A DNA stretch of 64,000 bases from Rhodohalobacter sulfatireducens (GCF_022012475.1 NZ_JAKLWS010000001.1:460095-524094), one strand, 5' to 3'. Counted from the stretch's first letter, positions 8,433 through 17,022 are shown. Numbers and translations: made by a program. The notes: generated by a model not told the origin, from the sequence alone.

Positions 8433-10961
8433 CTATATACCGGGCCTTGTTCTCCAGTGCTCTATCACATAAAGTAGAGAAGGCAGTAAAATAAGAGAGT
8501 TGAATAACATCAAACCGATGCCGGCCACAGCCAGCTCGCCGATCGATCTCATGCCGGGATGAGAGGAAAACAACAGGCCTGCAAATCCAAGCATAGTGGT
8601 GAATGCACTGACGGTGATATGCTCCCCGGTAGACCGAACCACCTTATAGATGGAGCCTTTCCCCTCTTCGATATATCGATGAATCATGTGAATGCCGCTG
8701 TCATCACCAATACCGAGTATGGTAGGAAGTACCACGATATTGTAGAAATTAATTTTCCAGGCTGTTATCTCCATCAATCCAAACAACCATAAAAAACTGA
8801 CAACTAATGGCAGAAGTGCGAGCCCCATCCATTTAAAACTTTGAAAAATCACCAGTTTGATGAAAATAATAAACGTAAGTGTGAGAGCGACCATTACAGG
8901 CGCTTCCTCCAGCATCAGGCGGAGCATATCGGATGCTACAATCGAGGTTGAGGCAGCCGTATAAACTTGCCCGTTTGGGATACGTATTTCGGAGAGGTCG
9001 TCTGCAAATTCCATAGAATTTCGCCCGTCAGATAATCCTACTGAGGGATAGATAATTACCAGGTTTCCAATGGTGCCGTCGTTTGCTGTGAACGGGTCCA
9101 GCAAAAAACCTGGAACCTCTTTGAGCTGAACCGGTGTATCGGTAGAAGCCGCTTCTCTCAGCATTTCAAGCTGATCCGACCTGTCAGTTCGAATAAAAGG
9201 ATCATTGAGTTGCTCACGAATTCCCGCAATGCGATCCAGTTTTTTCTGCTGTTCAGCCTTTGTAAAAGGGAAACGATCCTGGAGGGTTTCAACGGATCGG
9301 ATTGTTGGGGAGAGGGTATCGGAATCGATTCTTTCGGACAGAACAGCGCGAACCTGAACGGCATCATCAGGGCTACTTGTAATTACATAAGCTGCATTTC
9401 GGGTTTTTTTATCGCTGTACACTTTCCTCACCTCTCTCTGAAGGGCGCTGTAGGTTTCATAATGAGGTTCAAGATTTCCAAAATCGTATTCAAAAGAGAT
9501 CCGTCCGGAATACCATATCGAAAGGAAAGTGAGGCCACCTGAAATCAATAAAACAGTAGTGGCAAGAATTAATTTCCCGGTTGTGTTGGGCGATTTGATC
9601 TCGTTGGATTGAGATTTTTTTTGAACGCTTTTGGACGCTGTTTTTAAAATGCCAAATCGCTCAAGCAGAATAATGAAAGCAGCCATTACAAATATCATTG
9701 CAATAATGGCAAACAGGATACCCAGCCCGGCGATGAAACCAAATTCACTGAATCCCTTAAAATCTGCCAGCATCAGAATAAAAAAGGCAGCCGAGGTGGT
9801 GATGCCCACAGCGGTAATGGCCTGTCCGGTCGTCATGAAAGTAGTATCAATTGCATCGAGAACTTCATGCCCCTCGCCTCTCTCTTCGACGTAACGGGCA
9901 TAGAAGTGGATTCCAAAGTCGATACCCATCCCAAAGAGTAAGAGGAAAAGGGTTGAGGTCATGATGTTCAGTGTATCAAACAGTAACCATGTGATTCCAA
10001 ACGTCCAGCAAAGGCTGAATGCCAAGGGGACGGACATGATCAAAGCGGTAACGGGTATGCGCATGATTTCGGAAAAGACCACTCGATAGGACCACAGGCC
10101 GCCGGTACGCGCCATATAGTTTTTGTAAAAGAAATAGGCGGTTACCATCAACAAAAGCATTATGACACCCGCAGTAAATGAATTCTGCACATCACTGTAA
10201 ATACTATTGAGCTCAATGAGGGTTCTGATAAGACGGCCGGCAAGAGTGATCTTAATTTCCGGAAAGCCTGCAGCAGCAGCCAGGCTGTCTGTCAGAGATT
10301 CCAGGTCGCTGTATAACTCTTCGATATATTGAATATCGGTTTGTGAACCGGCCGGGAAAAATTTCAGAGCCATCGTAAGGGAGTCCGGTGAAATGAGATA
10401 TTCATCTCCAATCAGGTCATTGTATGTGTCTTCAAGAACCTGGCCGAGTGAATCGGCGGAGTTCTCACTTTCGTCACCATCCAAATCAAAATAGAAGGGA
10501 TTTGCTTCGAGGCGGGCTTCCTCAATTTTATCATCCAGAAATTGTTCGAGAGTTGTCAGCTCCTCATCTGTTGCGAAATAGAGGGCATTCTGTTCCAGGA
10601 ATGAGATCTCTTTTCGGTACTCAACCCTGTTGAAATAGGGTTCGCCATCCAAACGATTTCGCAGGTTCATAGCTTCAGGAATCAGGCGTTCGGCAAACTC
10701 TTTATTTGTTGCAAACGAATTACTTTCAATCACAACGGCAACTTCATTAATCGTGCCGACCTGCTCTTTCAATTTTTCAAGGGCCTGTACACTGGGGTAG
10801 GATTCTGGAATGAGTTTTGAAAAATCGGAATCGATACTGAGTTGCCGGGCAAGGCCCAACCCGATCAAAGACAGAATAAAGCTGCCAATCACTACTAAAC
10901 CGGCATGTTTCTTCGTAAAAGAAAGCGCAGGCCTCAGCCGCTGGAATAGTTTTTTGAACAT
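8433..10961 (-). CDS. RND/MMPL superfamily exporter
   Basis: About 842 residues with the duplicated RND layout. One N-terminal membrane helix is followed by a large periplasmic loop (roughly residues 45-250) and five helices. A second unit repeats the pattern (helix near 475, periplasmic loop about 500-660, five helices to the end). The SSD-like motif LLLFGMGIDFGIHFYARYVEE in the first half and GIGDDSGIHMIHRYIEEGKGS in the second carry the conserved Asp/His pairs of the MMPL/hydrophobe exporter group. I start at ATG 10961 (MFKKLFQ). A TTG at 11000 would overlap the upstream small gene by a TTGA junction, suggesting coupling. The substrate is unknown (lipids or hydrophobic compounds are usual in this group). 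Confidence 0.88.
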   Translation of the reverse strand: MFKKLFQRLRPALSFTKKHAGLVVIGSFILSLIGLGLARQLSIDSDFSKLIPESYPSVQALEKLKEQVGTINEVAVVIESNSFATNKEFAERLIPEAMNLRNRLDGEPYFNRVEYRKEISFLEQNALYFATDEELTTLEQFLDDKIEEARLEANPFYFDLDGDESENSADSLGQVLEDTYNDLIGDEYLISPDSLTMALKFFPAGSQTDIQYIEELYSDLESLTDSLAAAAGFPEIKITLAGRLIRTLIELNSIYSDVQNSFTAGVIMLLLMVTAYFFYKNYMARTGGLWSYRVVFSEIMRIPVTALIMSVPLAFSLCWTFGITWLLFDTLNIMTSTLFLLLFGMGIDFGIHFYARYVEERGEGHEVLDAIDTTFMTTGQAITAVGITTSAAFFILMLADFKGFSEFGFIAGLGILFAIIAMIFVMAAFIILLERFGILKTASKSVQKKSQSNEIKSPNTTGKLILATTVLLISGGLTFLSIWYSGRISFEYDFGNLEPHYETYSALQREVRKVYSDKKTRNAAYVITSSPDDAVQVRAVLSERIDSDTLSPTIRSVETLQDRFPFTKAEQQKKLDRIAGIREQLNDPFIRTDRSDQLEMLREAASTDTPVQLKEVPGFLLDPFTANDGTIGNLVIIYPSVGLSDGRNSMEFADDLSEIRIPNGQVYTAASTSIVASDMLRLMLEEAPVMVALTLTFIIFIKLVIFQSFKWMGLALLPLVVSFLWLFGLMEITAWKINFYNIVVLPTILGIGDDSGIHMIHRYIEEGKGSIYKVVRSTGEHITVSAFTTMLGFAGLLFSSHPGMRSIGELAVAGIGLMLFNSLILLPSLLYVIEHWRTRPGI

Positions 10962-10996
10962 GTGCTGTATTTCTACATGTGTACCGGGATTGCAAA

Positions 10997-11248
10997 TCAA
11001 CCGTTATAATCGGGGTGTATATCGGCTACGTAAAGAAGATTGTTGTCTTGAATCTCAAAACGGCCATCCATCACGTAATAACACATTCCGGGTTTAAGGG
11101 GTGCTTTTATATCATGCTCGATCTCGGCTTTCTCATTCTTGGTTATGGCCCCTCCCTCATTTTCCCACTGCTGTTCGAGCTGAAAATATTCTATGACCTC
11201 TTGAGGAACATCAAGTTTTATTTTTATTTGCCAAACTTCTGAATTCAT
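10997..11248 (-). CDS. Small conserved-looking hypothetical protein upstream of exporter
   Basis: An 83-residue soluble protein without signal peptide or membrane helix, mostly beta-type with an acidic middle (QQWENEGGAITKNEKAEIEHDI) and a C-terminal VMDGRFEIQDNNLLYVADIHPDY segment. An AGAGGTG ribosome-binding sequence lies about 5 nt before the ATG. It precedes the RND exporter on the same strand with almost no gap, so the two form an operon. I do not recognise the family. Confidence 0.65.
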   Translation of the reverse strand: MNSEVWQIKIKLDVPQEVIEYFQLEQQWENEGGAITKNEKAEIEHDIKAPLKPGMCYYVMDGRFEIQDNNLLYVADIHPDYNG

Positions 11249-11580
11249 AATACACCTCTGTTTTTTATGACTCTCTAAAAAGTTATGGAGATGACGAACG
11301 ATCTGTATTGCAATGGATTCAACTGACTTTATAGAAATTTCCCGATAAAATCTGTAGGGAAAACCTGAGTCTTTAAAGGATCATTATGGATCGGGAGCAA
11401 ATGGTGAGTGCAGTGAATTATTCATAAATAATGTAAACCTTAAATAGATCTGTGTTTGTAATACAATTCCCTATTAAAACTTTGGAAAATAGACTACGAT
11501 GTTTAAATAACGATACCTACAGCAAGTGAAGAGAGATCTTAAAAAATTGATTAGTATAAGATCAGGGAAAAGGAGGGAAT
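11249..11580. other. Divergent intergenic region, no gene
   Basis: About 330 AT-rich bases between the start of the small minus-strand gene and the plus-strand DUF2267 gene. Both flanking genes read outward, so promoters for both must lie here. No reading frame with a credible start and no tRNA-like fold was seen. Confidence 0.5.
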
Positions 11581-12027
11581 ATGAATAGTGAAGTCAATTT
11601 TGATAATCAGTGCAAAGAGACATTAATGTGGGTTTATGACGTAGCGCAGAGAACAACCTGCCCCGAACGGGAAGATTGGGCTTTTAATGCATTGCGGGCC
11701 GTATTGCATGCTATCAGGGACCGAACCACAATCGAAGAGGCTTTCCATCTTGCAGCCCAATTGCCGGTGTTGCTTCGGGGTTACTACTTTGAAGGTTATA
11801 GGCCATCAGGAAAAAAAGTAAAACTGAATGCCGGTCAATTCTTAATCCGCATTCGCAAGGAGATGGGGGCTTCAAACGAACTTTCTCCTGAAGATGCTTT
11901 AAGTGCCGTCTTAAATGTGCTGTATGAACATGTAAGTATCGGGGAATTGGAAGATGTGAAAAAATCCATGCCAAAAGATATTGTAAATCTTTGGGAGCAA
12001 GAAATGCAGAATAGTACGGTTTGGTAG
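11581..12027 (+). CDS. DUF2267 domain protein
   Basis: A 148-residue helical protein of the DUF2267 family. The ERE..AFNALRAVLHAIRDRTTIEEAFHLAAQLPVLLRGYYFEGY pattern (around 11664-11799) is the family core, followed by a second helical half with LSPEDALSAVLNVLYEHVSIGE. Function is unknown; such proteins are repeatedly found beside universal stress proteins and other dormancy or stress genes. A perfect AGGAGGG SD precedes the ATG by about 4 nt. It is followed 51 nt later by dodecin, and a terminator closes the pair. A second DUF2267 protein occurs at 56164-56562. Confidence 0.85.
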   Translation: MNSEVNFDNQCKETLMWVYDVAQRTTCPEREDWAFNALRAVLHAIRDRTTIEEAFHLAAQLPVLLRGYYFEGYRPSGKKVKLNAGQFLIRIRKEMGASNELSPEDALSAVLNVLYEHVSIGELEDVKKSMPKDIVNLWEQEMQNSTVW

Positions 12028-12078
12028 TTCAACGAAGTTATAAATCAGGAAAGGTTAACAAAAACAAGAGGTAAAATT

Positions 12079-12276
12079 ATGTCATTAGCAAAAGTAATTG
12101 AAGTGATTGCAGAAGGCCCAACAATGGAAGAAGCGGTAGAGAATGCCGTAATTGATGCATCCAAAACCGTACACAACATAAAGAGTGTGTATGTGGAAAA
12201 CATGCAGGGAATTGTTGAAGGAAACAGCATTGCTAAATACCGGGTGAATGTTAAAGTAACATTCGTTCTGGATTAG
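12079..12276 (+). CDS. Dodecin-family protein lacking the flavin-stacking Trp
   Basis: A 65-residue protein matching dodecin over its whole length (KVIEVIAEGPTMEEAVENAV, ASKTVHNIKSV, then the C-terminal strands). Dodecins are 12-subunit hollow shells that store flavin. In flavin-binding dodecins a Trp (Trp38 in Thermus) stacks on the isoalloxazine ring; by ungapped alignment this position is Ser36 here. Flavin binding may therefore be weak or absent. An AGAGG-type SD (AAGAGGTAAAATT) precedes the ATG. Likely cotranscribed with the DUF2267 gene and ended by the terminator at 12303. Confidence 0.88.
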   Translation: MSLAKVIEVIAEGPTMEEAVENAVIDASKTVHNIKSVYVENMQGIVEGNSIAKYRVNVKVTFVLD

Positions 12277-12302
12277 AAGATGCTACCATAACCACGCGGA
12301 GA

Positions 12303-12340
12303 AAAGGGTGTTCAGGTTGACCTGAGCACCCTTTATTTTA
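12303..12340 (+). terminator. Intrinsic terminator after dodecin
   Basis: AAAGGGTGtTCAGGT (12303-12317) pairs with ACCTGAgCACCCTTT (12320-12334) around a tiny loop and is followed by ATTTTAT. This strong stem closes the DUF2267-dodecin transcript. Confidence 0.85.
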
Positions 12341-12359
12341 TGAAATGCAAGCTCTCAGA

Positions 12360-13046
12360 TCATCTTTCTACGGAATCCTTATGCTCCGTTTGGCTATACT
12401 CCGGATCCGGGTGATTTAAAAATTTATCAAACCATTCTATCGAAATTTTTGCGACCTCATCCAGTTTCTTCGGTTCTTCAAACAAGTGTGTGGCACCGGG
12501 TATAATTGCCATCTCTTTTTTAGCATTGAGCCGGTTGAAAATTTTCCTGTGTACTTCAAGCAGATGAAAATCAAGTTCACCAACGATCAGCAATGTGGGC
12601 GCAATAACTTTGTCGATAAACTCCCTGGCTAACTCAATCCGTCCGCCCCTGCAAACAAGAGCTTTGATCACTCCATCAAGTTCAGATGCTACTTTAATTG
12701 CCGCCGCTGCACCTGTGCTCGATCCGTATAATGCCGGGCGCAACATCTCGTACTGGGTTTGGTTTTTTAACCACAAAACAATCATCTCCAATCGAAGGGC
12801 CATCTCCTGGATATTAAATTCGATTCCTTCTGAATCGAGTTCTTGTTTATCGTGCAGGTCACAAAGCAACGTTGCAAAACCGGCATCTTGCAGCCTGTTG
12901 GCTATTTTTACATTTCTCGGGCTGAACCGGCCGCTGCCTAATCCATGCGAGAAAATTACAATTCCCTTCGCTATATCCGGTTTGCTGATTGTTGCTGTCA
13001 GATCATTATTGCCAACCGGTATAGTAACTTGTCTAATTTTTATCAT
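12360..13046 (-). CDS. Alpha/beta hydrolase, dienelactone-hydrolase-like
   Basis: A 228-residue single-domain alpha/beta hydrolase. The oxyanion-hole region is GIVIFSHGLGSG (about 28-39). The nucleophile elbow is YGSSTG with Ser110. The acid is probably the Asp in VGELDFHLL and the base the His in PGATHLFEEP near the C-terminus, so the triad looks complete. The relatives are small dienelactone-hydrolase-like proteins that in other bacteria are found next to, or fused with, a phosphoribosyltransferase; the matching transferase lies about 690 nt away on the opposite strand (13734). Physiological substrate unknown. A GGAGAG-type SD precedes the ATG. Confidence 0.8.
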   Translation of the reverse strand: MIKIRQVTIPVGNNDLTATISKPDIAKGIVIFSHGLGSGRFSPRNVKIANRLQDAGFATLLCDLHDKQELDSEGIEFNIQEMALRLEMIVLWLKNQTQYEMLRPALYGSSTGAAAAIKVASELDGVIKALVCRGGRIELAREFIDKVIAPTLLIVGELDFHLLEVHRKIFNRLNAKKEMAIIPGATHLFEEPKKLDEVAKISIEWFDKFLNHPDPEYSQTEHKDSVER

Positions 13047-13281
13047 GGCTCTCTCTCCCCCAAAAATTTAGTTTCTATTTTAATCTTATAATTTTTTCTG
13101 CGTTACACCATAGGTGCAGACCTTAAATACTTCCCCCTCGGTTTGGATATGAAACATGTAGTCTATTCCCTTACAACTATGGTCGTTTTTCAATTACTTA
13201 CTGATTAGGTGATAACAATAGGGTTTTTAATGAAAAAATTGACCAGTTTTTGAATAAAGGTTCATTAAAAACGGAGGAGAT

Positions 13282-13719
13282 ATGAACGTAAAAAATGAAA
13301 TGATTGCAGGTGGAGCCGCACTGGTAACGTTAGCTGGAGTAGCACTTGCAGGATATCAATACAGGAATCGCCACAAAGGTTACTACCGGGAGTTTGATTT
13401 GGACACATTAGAAGAACTGACCGGTAAAGTTGCTGATATACGATTTTCCGGAAAAGACAACAGCGAAAGCAAAGGCATGGAACTGATTTTGCAATCCGAT
13501 GAAAAGTTAATTCCGGTTCACCTCGGGCCAGCATGGTATATGAACATGCAACGTGGAAATTTTAAAAAGGGAGATATCGTAACAGTGAAGGGATCGCGTG
13601 CAGATTTAAATCACAAATCCGTACTGATTGCCCAAGAATTAAAACAAGGGAATAAGTTGCTCAGACTTCGGGATGAAAACGGACACCCGCATTGGATAGC
13701 CTGGGAGCGGCTTTCCTGA
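13282..13719 (+). CDS. Membrane-anchored OB-fold-like hypothetical protein
   Basis: A 145-residue protein with one N-terminal membrane helix (about 7-25, AGGAALVTLAGVALAGY) and an extracytoplasmic or cytoplasmic beta-rich domain. The domain pattern is ELTGKVADI, a MELILQSDEKLIPVHLGPAWYM stretch (around 13477-13542), KKGDIVTVKGSRADLNHK, and a closing LRLRDENGHPHWIAW. The alternating strands and the LRDxxGxPxW ending resemble small nucleic-acid-like or ligand-binding OB folds, but I know no assigned function. An AACGGAGGAGAT SD gives a clear start. It precedes the phosphoribosyltransferase by 14 nt and is likely cotranscribed. Confidence 0.75.
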   Translation: MNVKNEMIAGGAALVTLAGVALAGYQYRNRHKGYYREFDLDTLEELTGKVADIRFSGKDNSESKGMELILQSDEKLIPVHLGPAWYMNMQRGNFKKGDIVTVKGSRADLNHKSVLIAQELKQGNKLLRLRDENGHPHWIAWERLS

Positions 13720-13733
13720 ACAAATGATTGAAT

Positions 13734-14393
13734 ATGTTTCTAAACAGAAGTGATGCAGGTAAAAAGCTGGCGAAAAAACTAACCGGGTATAAAACAAAGA
13801 ACCCAGTTGTGCTGGCCATACCACGCGGTGGAGTTGTTATTGGATATGAAGTTGCCAGTGTGTTGGATTGCGAGTTTTCTGTAATTGTAGCCAGGAAACT
13901 TGGATACCTGAGAAACCCGGAAGCGGCATTTGGAGCCGTAGCGGAAGACGGTAGTGTGGTTTTACAGCCTTTTTCAAAAAAAAGACTGGGTAAGATGGAA
14001 ATAGAAACCGTCCTTAAGATTGAAAAAGAAGAGATTGAGCGACGGAAAAAAGCATATCGTGGAAAAAGAGAGTTGCCAAACCTCACTAATAGGGTAGTTA
14101 TTCTTGTTGATGACGGTATTGCAACCGGTTCTACACTAATGGTTGCTATTGAAATGTGTCAAAAACAGAAGCCTAAAGAACTTGTAGTTGCGGCTCCGGT
14201 TTCCGGTGATGGAATGAAGCGAAAACTTTCCCAAAAAGTTGACAATGTCATCATTCTCGAAACACCTATTGATTTCAGAGCGGTATCGCAGGTATATGAG
14301 GTGTTTGACCAGGTGGGAGACAACGAGGTTTACAAACTTTTTGAGATGTACCGGATACTCCGGACACTTAAAAAAAATCTCGATTATAACTGA
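13734..14393 (+). CDS. Phosphoribosyltransferase family protein
   Basis: A type I phosphoribosyltransferase of about 219 residues. The PRPP-binding signature VVILVDDGIATGSTLMVA is clear (around 14095-14148), preceded by AIPRGGVVIGYEVA and an ARKLGYLRNPEAAFGAVAEDG flexible region. This stress-associated subgroup is not a known purine or pyrimidine salvage enzyme. An earlier TTG at 13728 is in frame, but the MFLNRSDAGKKLAKKL opening from the ATG matches how related proteins begin. Its usual partner, a dienelactone-hydrolase-like enzyme, is encoded nearby on the other strand. Substrate not known. Confidence 0.85.
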   Translation: MFLNRSDAGKKLAKKLTGYKTKNPVVLAIPRGGVVIGYEVASVLDCEFSVIVARKLGYLRNPEAAFGAVAEDGSVVLQPFSKKRLGKMEIETVLKIEKEEIERRKKAYRGKRELPNLTNRVVILVDDGIATGSTLMVAIEMCQKQKPKELVVAAPVSGDGMKRKLSQKVDNVIILETPIDFRAVSQVYEVFDQVGDNEVYKLFEMYRILRTLKKNLDYN

Positions 14394-14421
14394 ATTTTAA
14401 GAGTAAAAGAGAGGTATATAG

Positions 14422-14739
14422 ATGGAAGAGCTAACATTAACGCTCATTTACTGGTATGCATCGGTAGGTTTGTTTGTGGGATTTTTGTTTGGCCTTATTA
14501 TTGAGAGGGAAGGAATTTCATTAGAAGCCAACGTCTTTTGGGGATTTGTAGGTGGGATCCTCATGGGCATCATCGGCCTGGACCGCGGTATTGCCGATGG
14601 TGTTTTCTTTTCATTTTTTACGAACTGGGCATTTCTATTCCTGATCAATGTTTTTCATCAACATCATGTAGAGGATATATTGGGAGAAATAGAGCATCCA
14701 GCTCACGTTCATCACAGCAAAAGAAAAGCGAATAAATAA
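14422..14739 (+). CDS. Small membrane protein with His-rich tail
   Basis: A 105-residue protein with three predicted membrane helices (about 6-28, 38-56, 60-80). The middle GFVGGILMGIIGLDRGIADG segment is glycine rich. The cytoplasmic tail carries HQHHVEDIL and HPAHVHHSKRK, which could bind metal. An AGAGAGGTATATAG sequence provides the SD. It follows the phosphoribosyltransferase by 28 nt. Family not recognised. Confidence 0.65.
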   Translation: MEELTLTLIYWYASVGLFVGFLFGLIIEREGISLEANVFWGFVGGILMGIIGLDRGIADGVFFSFFTNWAFLFLINVFHQHHVEDILGEIEHPAHVHHSKRKANK

Positions 14740-15138
14740 AGCTTCTTTCTACCGAACATCATGTGAGTACGGTCTGAGGGTTTCTTCGGAGCGTTCGATC
14801 GTTCAAATTATTGCCAGGTCAGCAAATCATATCGATTTGAACAACTGCTTTATTTGCCCCGGGATGAGTCGGTTTTTTATTTGAGAGATCTTCAAATTGT
14901 CAGAGAACGTTTTTAAAAAACTTTTAGGCCATCCTGAACTTAGTATGGGATCTCCGTCCTTGGATCTTTATGGGGTTTAGAGATTCCGGATCAAGTCATG
15001 AATCACGAACCCCGGGTTTTGCAATGCTTCCCCGGGATAAAAATTACGTTTCGATGAGAAATGGACTCGGGTTTTATAGAAGATCGTTTACCCGTATTTT
15101 CAGTCAAAAATTGCGTCTAATTAGCGTCACAATCATTG
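14740..15138. other. Intergenic region with CCCGGG-rich short repeats
   Basis: About 400 bases without a credible gene. CCCCGGG occurs near 14857, 15009 and 15032, the last two able to fold back on each other. The stretch GGGATCTCCGTCCTTGG near 14946-14962 looks like degenerate dispersed repeat DNA. No tRNA or known riboswitch was recognised. Confidence 0.4.
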
Positions 15139-15870
15139 ATGGATATTGAATTGAAGAGTAAACCCGCCCAATACGAAGCTGTTATTTTTGATATGGACGG
15201 TGTCATCATAAACAGTAAAGATCATGTAGAACAGTTTTGGCTTCAAAAGCTGGCTGATTACGGTATAGACATTCCTGAAAATGAAAGAGAAGAACGCTTT
15301 CACGGCCGGCCGGCACGCCCAACAGTTAACGATCTTTTTGCCCCTCTCTCCAAAGATGAACGTGAGGAGATTATCAAAGAGTGTGGAGAGTTTGATGCCT
15401 CCGTTGAAACCTACCCCATGATTCCCGGTGTTGAACAGCTTTTGAAAAAGTGCTCGGATAACGGGGTTCGAATGGGCTTGGTGACCAGTGCTTTGCCCGG
15501 AAAAGTGGACAGAATGCTTGCAGGACTAAGTTTTTCATCTCCGTTTGAAGTGATGATCACCGCGAATCTTGTGGAAAATGGAAAACCCAACCCAGAGTGC
15601 TACCTTCTCGCGGCAGAAAAATTAGATGTAGATCCGGAGACTATGATTGTTTTTGAAGATTCAGTCAGCGGTGTAAAAGCTGCATCCGGCGCAGGAGCCA
15701 CAGTTGTGGGGATTAATGAAGACGGATTAACCAAGGCGTTGTTGTCAGAGGGAGCAATCAGCGTTCAGCCTGACCTTAAAGAGGCAAAAGTTGTTCATGA
15801 ATCCGGAAGGGTGTATCTCTATCCAAATGGAAAAGATGAGGCTGGTTTTTCGGTTTCGAGTGGGGAGTGA
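15139..15870 (+). CDS. HAD-family hydrolase, beta-phosphoglucomutase-like
   Basis: About 243 residues from ATG 15139 (a TTG directly precedes it). Motif I is AVIFDMDGVIINS with Asp18 and Asp20, motif II is GLVTSALP, motif III is the Lys in ENGKPNPECYL, and motif IV is VFEDSVSGVKAA. A helical cap domain lies between motifs I and II. The layout is that of subfamily IA phosphatases and beta-phosphoglucomutases; without the mutase-specific general acid being clear, a sugar-phosphate phosphatase is equally possible. It is monocistronic, flanked by repeat-rich DNA. Confidence 0.85.
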   Translation: MDIELKSKPAQYEAVIFDMDGVIINSKDHVEQFWLQKLADYGIDIPENEREERFHGRPARPTVNDLFAPLSKDEREEIIKECGEFDASVETYPMIPGVEQLLKKCSDNGVRMGLVTSALPGKVDRMLAGLSFSSPFEVMITANLVENGKPNPECYLLAAEKLDVDPETMIVFEDSVSGVKAASGAGATVVGINEDGLTKALLSEGAISVQPDLKEAKVVHESGRVYLYPNGKDEAGFSVSSGE

Positions 15871-15899
15871 ATAAGGCGAATCTCTTTTTGAAAAAGTAC

Positions 15900-15918
15900 A
15901 ACGGGCAGCCTGCCCGTT
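15900..15918. repeat. Short perfect palindromic hairpin
   Basis: AACGGGCAG and CTGCCCGTT are separated by one base; no T-run follows. It is flanked by GTAC on the left side and lies between two convergent genes together with a similar element at 16001, so it looks like a REP-type repeat rather than a terminator. Confidence 0.6.
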
Positions 15919-16000
15919 ACTGATCAACCATAAAAATCTTATTTCAACAAATTGAAGATAAACGTCATTTCATCTTACAGATTTTATTTTAGCTTCCAGA

Positions 16001-16019
16001 GCCGGACAGGCTGTCCGGC
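16001..16019. repeat. Short perfect palindromic hairpin
   Basis: GCCGGACAG and CTGTCCGGC are separated by one base. It shares the GNCAGNCTGNC core and a GTACAA flank with the element at 15900, in opposite orientation, suggesting a REP pair (the pair could also act as a bidirectional terminator for the convergent genes). Confidence 0.6.
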
Positions 16020-16032
16020 GTACAATTAATTA

Positions 16033-17022
16033 TCAATCGGGATACATCAGTTCTTTAATCTCCCGCCAGGTGACTAATTTGATATTCTCTTCTTCGAGAA
16101 GATCTTTGACCCGTTGGCTGGTGAAATAATTGAAATCGCGTTGGCGCCATTCGGCACCAAAGTTGTGGTGGTAATTGATGGTCATGGCGTTCATCTCGGC
16201 ATCATCGTAAGCTGGGTGAAGCAAGATTTCGTTTAGCCCGGGTTTAAGGTTTTTGATTTCACTGTCATACTTTTCAAACCAGTCACTTTCATGTGTGGTG
16301 GAATCCAGCATAACCACTTCCTGTACGTGAAGCGGGTATTCTTCAGCCAACTCTATAATTTCATTTCGAGCCTCAATATCCGAAAACATCGCCTCTTCAA
16401 TCCAGTTATCAGGAACTAAAACGGGAAGTTTGTACTCTTGCCCCACTCTCAGGTAGGCTTCAAAAAGATCAGGATGCGAAAACAAGGTTCCCATGTGACT
16501 GTCGAGATGAGTTGGATTGAGGCCAAACTGGTATGCCCGCTCCACCTGGGCCCGGATCTCGTTTTCAATTTCGGCAGGATCGGCATTTGCTACCACTTCG
16601 TCCACTGTTGGGTAAAAGTAATTCTTGTCTGTCAACAGGGTGGAAATCTCGTTCGAAGGAAGGACACCATCCCACTTATAATACATCCATTCGGAGGTTA
16701 AGGTGAGGTGCAAACCCAAATCAAATTCGGGATTCTTGCTGGCGTAATGCGCAATTTCCGGAAACCACGGTGTTGGAACCATGATGGATGCGGAGTTAAT
16801 ACCGTTCTGCTCCCAGGCAGAGATACTGGCTGCATTTTTAGAATGACCCACTCCGAGATCGTCAGCATGAATAATCAGGAGTTTAGCATCAGCAGGGTAG
16901 CCCAATTGTTCAGCAAGAGTTTTTGATGGATCCATTTGACAGAAAGAATTTTCAGAATTTAGAGTAAGTCCGATTGATACTAAAATGAAGAGAGCAACTT
17001 TAAAAATGTCGGAGAAGGTCAT
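16033..17022 (-). CDS. Secreted YdjC/ChbG-family carbohydrate deacetylase
   Basis: A 329-residue protein with an N-terminal hydrophobic signal segment (about 5-23) and no lipobox, so probably exported. The YdjC motifs are present: LLIIHADDLGVGHSKNAA with the metal-binding Asp, LGLHLTLTSEW, THLDSHMGTLFSHPDL with two His ligands, and NEILLHPAYDD. ChbG-type enzymes remove acetyl groups from N-acetylated sugars such as chitooligosaccharides. The exact substrate here is not known, and the export signal suggests periplasmic or surface glycans. No sugar operon surrounds it. Confidence 0.85.
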   Translation of the reverse strand: MTFSDIFKVALFILVSIGLTLNSENSFCQMDPSKTLAEQLGYPADAKLLIIHADDLGVGHSKNAASISAWEQNGINSASIMVPTPWFPEIAHYASKNPEFDLGLHLTLTSEWMYYKWDGVLPSNEISTLLTDKNYFYPTVDEVVANADPAEIENEIRAQVERAYQFGLNPTHLDSHMGTLFSHPDLFEAYLRVGQEYKLPVLVPDNWIEEAMFSDIEARNEIIELAEEYPLHVQEVVMLDSTTHESDWFEKYDSEIKNLKPGLNEILLHPAYDDAEMNAMTINYHHNFGAEWRQRDFNYFTSQRVKDLLEEENIKLVTWREIKELMYPD

